Shown: positions 34,270-36,265 of the stretch, one piece after another
Position numbering within the stretch: position 1 is the stretch's first letter
How the letters are laid out: each line of letters begins with the position of its first letter
Assembly: GCA_028712665.1 (NCBI GenBank)
Contig: JAQTRC010000029.1
Span: forward strand, 1 to 36,265
Direction of reading: 5' to 3'
Source of the DNA: Desulfuromonadaceae bacterium
GTDB taxonomy: Bacteria > Desulfobacterota > Desulfuromonadia > Geobacterales > Pseudopelobacteraceae
Length of the DNA stretch: 36,265 bases
Translations under genes and position numbers: made by a program
The notes under the pieces: model-generated
Seen by the model: only the letters and a program-made list of their open reading frames with translations
What the model was told of the DNA's origin: nothing
Databases searched by the model: none

Positions 34270-35889
34270 ATGAAAACCAAATTTATCTTTATCACCGGCG
34301 GTGTAGTTTCATCGATCGGCAAAGGGCTCGCTGCAGCTTCGCTGGGCGCTTTGCTGGAGGCCAGAGGTTTGCGTGTGACCATGCAGAAGCTGGATCCTTA
34401 CATAAACGTTGATCCCGGCACCATGTCACCATTTCAGCATGGAGAGGTGTTCGTCACGGACGACGGCGCCGAAACCGACCTTGATCTGGGACATTACGAG
34501 CGCTACACCAGTGCGATCCTTTCAAAGAAAAGCAATTTCACGACCGGTCAGGTCTATTTCTCGGTCATCTCCAAGGAACGCCGCGGCGATTATCTGGGAG
34601 GGACGGTGCAGGTAATCCCGCACATTACCGACGAGATCAAGCTCAAGATTATCGAAAATGCCAAGGGCGCCGATGTAGCCATTGTCGAGGTGGGCGGAAC
34701 AGTTGGCGACATCGAATCATTGCCGTTTCTGGAGGCTATCCGCCAGTTCCGTTTCGATAGAGGTCACGGAAATGCTCTCTACATCCATGTCACGCTGGTT
34801 CCCTACATCCGTACCGCCGGCGAGCTTAAAACCAAGCCGACACAGCATTCGGTCATGGAGTTGCGCAAGATAGGTATTCAGCCGGATATTCTGCTCTGCC
34901 GCAGTGAACGTGATCTGCCGGATGATATGAAAAAGAAGATCGCACTCTTCTGCAACGTGGCAGAAAACGACGTCATTCCGGTTGTGGATTCCGAGCACAT
35001 CTACGCCGTTCCTCAGGCGCTCAACAAGGAGCATCTTGACGATCAGGTCGTAGAAAAGCTCAATATCTGGACGAAGGCGCCCGATCTGACCCACTGGCAG
35101 GATGTAGTGGAAAAATTGCGCCACCCCAGTCATGGCGAGGTGCGTATTGCTATCGTTGGCAAGTACGTCAATCTGACCGAATCGTACAAGTCATTGGCAG
35201 AGGCCCTGACCCACGGCGGCATAGCAAATGACTGCAGGGTCTATCTGAAATATCTTGATTCCGAGAAGGTCGAACTTGACGGTGTTGAGGGTCACCTTGA
35301 CGATGTGGATGGTATACTGGTGCCGGGCGGATTCGGTGAGCGGGGTACTGAAGGAAAGGTAATGTCAATCGAGTTCGCCCGAAGAAAAAAGATACCTTTT
35401 TTCGGCATCTGTCTCGGGTTGCAGATGGCGGTGATCGAATATGCGCGCAATGTATGCGGTCTGAAGGAGGCCTGCTCGAGAGAGTTCCGCCCCGAGGGTG
35501 GCGACCCGGTTATTCACCTGATGGAGGATCAGAAAGCCGTCAGCAAAAAGGGGGGGACCATGCGCCTCGGGGCCTATCCCTGTTCAATAACCAAAGGAAC
35601 GCTGGCGCATGCAGCCTACAATGAGACCGAGATATCGGAGCGTCACCGCCATCGTTACGAGTTCAACAACAGTTACCGGAATGTTCTGACAAAAAAAGGG
35701 TTGGTACTGTCAGGGGTATACAAGGAGAAGGATCTGATCGAACTGGTAGAGATCGCGGATCACCCCTGGTTTCTGGCGTGCCAGTTTCATCCGGAGTTCA
35801 AGTCCAAACCCCTCGTTCCGCACCCGCTTTTCCGCGCCTTCATCGGCGCCGCCTTGGCTCATAGGAACCAGAAGCAAGTCAAAACTTAA
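34270..35889 (+). CDS. pyrG: CTP synthase
   Basis: A 539-residue amidotransferase converting UTP to CTP. The N-terminal synthase domain opens with [17 protein letters not shown], then [38 protein letters not shown] and [12 protein letters not shown]. The C-terminal class I glutaminase has the oxyanion PGGFGERG, the nucleophile cysteine in [12 protein letters not shown], and the His/Glu pair in QFHPEF. Length is standard. CAGGAG stands eight or nine bases before the ATG. It follows kdsB, and both act in LPS precursor supply as well as nucleotide synthesis. A strong hairpin follows at 35929-35956. Confidence 0.98.
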   Translation: MKTKFIFITGGVVSSIGKGLAAASLGALLEARGLRVTMQKLDPYINVDPGTMSPFQHGEVFVTDDGAETDLDLGHYERYTSAILSKKSNFTTGQVYFSVISKERRGDYLGGTVQVIPHITDEIKLKIIENAKGADVAIVEVGGTVGDIESLPFLEAIRQFRFDRGHGNALYIHVTLVPYIRTAGELKTKPTQHSVMELRKIGIQPDILLCRSERDLPDDMKKKIALFCNVAENDVIPVVDSEHIYAVPQALNKEHLDDQVVEKLNIWTKAPDLTHWQDVVEKLRHPSHGEVRIAIVGKYVNLTESYKSLAEALTHGGIANDCRVYLKYLDSEKVELDGVEGHLDDVDGILVPGGFGERGTEGKVMSIEFARRKKIPFFGICLGLQMAVIEYARNVCGLKEACSREFRPEGGDPVIHLMEDQKAVSKKGGTMRLGAYPCSITKGTLAHAAYNETEISERHRHRYEFNNSYRNVLTKKGLVLSGVYKEKDLIELVEIADHPWFLACQFHPEFKSKPLVPHPLFRAFIGAALAHRNQKQVKT

Positions 35890-35928
35890 GGGGTACAAAA
35901 TGCCACTTACAGCCGTATATCAAAATAT

Positions 35929-35956
35929 AATAAGCCATACAATAGTATGGCTTATT
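35929..35956 (+). terminator. Terminator hairpin after pyrG
   Basis: AATAAGCCATAC pairs perfectly with GTATGGCTTATT across AATA (12-bp stem). The trailing T-rich tract (GCTTTGATT) is weak. It separates pyrG from the toxin-antitoxin pair. Confidence 0.7.
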
Positions 35957-35982
35957 GCTTTGATTCCTGATAAGATAATCGT

Positions 35983-36265
35983 ATGACATTTGCGCATTTT
36001 GAATGGGATTCGAAGAAGGATCATGAAAACCAGCAAAAGCATGGGGTCTCATTTGTGTCAGCTCAATGTGCCTTTTCCGATCCCCATCGTGTCATCGCCG
36101 AAGACGTGAACCACGGCGACGATGAAATGCGTTACTACTGCTTTGGCAAGTCCGGTGACGGGATACTCACAGTACGATTTACTTATCGAAATAACGTGAT
36201 CCGTATTTTTGGCGCCGGATATTGGCGGAAAGGAAAGGCGATTTATGAGCACGAAAATAAAATAC
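35983..36265 (+). CDS. brnT: BrnT-family toxin, truncated by the window edge
   Basis: At least 94 codons with no stop before the edge. It matches BrnT ribonuclease toxins: FEWDSKKDHENQQKHGVSF at the start (FEWD-x-x-K-x-x-x-N-x-x-KHGVSF), then the D-PHRV-EDVNHG-E-RYYCFG and RIFGAGYWRKGKAIYEHE end, where the family has an ISAR-x-A-x-x-ER-x-YE motif. No Shine-Dalgarno is visible, and GATAAT at 35974-35979 would start transcription almost at the ATG. The brnA start overlaps its end. It lies between pyrG and whatever follows. Confidence 0.85.
   Translation, partial: MTFAHFEWDSKKDHENQQKHGVSFVSAQCAFSDPHRVIAEDVNHGDDEMRYYCFGKSGDGILTVRFTYRNNVIRIFGAGYWRKGKAIYEHENKI
36245..36265 (+). CDS. brnA: BrnA-family antitoxin start (partial)
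   Basis: An ATG at 36245 in a second frame, preceded by AGGAAAGG, overlaps the brnT 3' end and gives MSTKIKY before the window ends. Only seven codons are visible, so the call rests on position and on the usual brnT-brnA order. Confidence 0.5.

Overview
The window looks like a chromosomal segment of a Geobacter-type bacterium (Desulfuromonadia/Desulfobacterota). This rests on gene content and gene order, not on a database search. Supporting points are a selenocysteine tRNA, a PyrK/PyrD pair, a dCMP deaminase-nrdR-ribD-ribE-ribBA run, a kdsB-pyrG pair, several cyclic-nucleotide and PilZ proteins, an NtrC-type regulator and moderate GC content. Most of the window is core metabolism. Accessory patches lie at 6.5-8.7 kb, 11.4-16.3 kb and at the right edge.

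Layout. 0-6.3 kb: a MarR repressor with a promoter/operator that fixes its start codon, an exported M23-like protein, a small exported protein, rimI, pyrK-pyrD and a mechanosensitive channel fused to a cyclic-nucleotide-binding domain. 6.3-8.7 kb: selC (tRNA-Sec), its terminator, then what looks like a decayed integrative element: a scrap of P4-type integrase, an intact hicAB toxin-antitoxin pair, a twice-frameshifted DNA methyltransferase fragment, two weak ORFs, and an imperfect copy of the selC 3' end at 8314-8338 that may be the far attachment site. 8.7-11.3 kb: a cytoplasmic alpha-amylase followed by a class III nucleotide cyclase fused to a PilZ domain. 11.5-16.3 kb: an exported FKBP isomerase, a FlaG-like protein and a very short flagellin away from any flagellar operon, a large exported DUF4403-like protein, and a minus-strand pair of one PilZ and one cyclic-nucleotide-binding protein.

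16.3-23.3 kb: a PhnA-like zinc-ribbon protein next to hrpB, an exported protein made of two near-identical beta-sandwich-like repeats, then pgi and eno on the minus strand. 23.5-28.0 kb: a MacA/MacB-like efflux set (adaptor, ATPase, FtsX-type permease) followed by an NtrC-family response regulator with no kinase in view. 28.0-32.6 kb (minus strand): a tightly overlapping series, dCMP deaminase-nrdR-ribD-ribE, a 145-base gap, then ribBA-queH. 32.8-36.3 kb: a cytochrome P460-like protein that has lost the heme-ligand histidine of its CxxCH motif, kdsB, pyrG, and the start of a brnT-brnA toxin-antitoxin pair cut by the window edge.

Theme. Four separate proteins handle cyclic nucleotides or carry PilZ domains: channel-CNB at 4.8 kb, cyclase-PilZ at 10.2 kb, CNB at 15.1 kb and PilZ at 15.7 kb. 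The cyclase-PilZ fusion keeps both the catalytic residues and the c-di-GMP-binding motif, so it could directly couple the two second-messenger systems. I regard it as the most interesting single gene. Pyrimidine metabolism also recurs (pyrK, pyrD, dCMP deaminase, pyrG), with CTP from pyrG serving the adjacent kdsB reaction.
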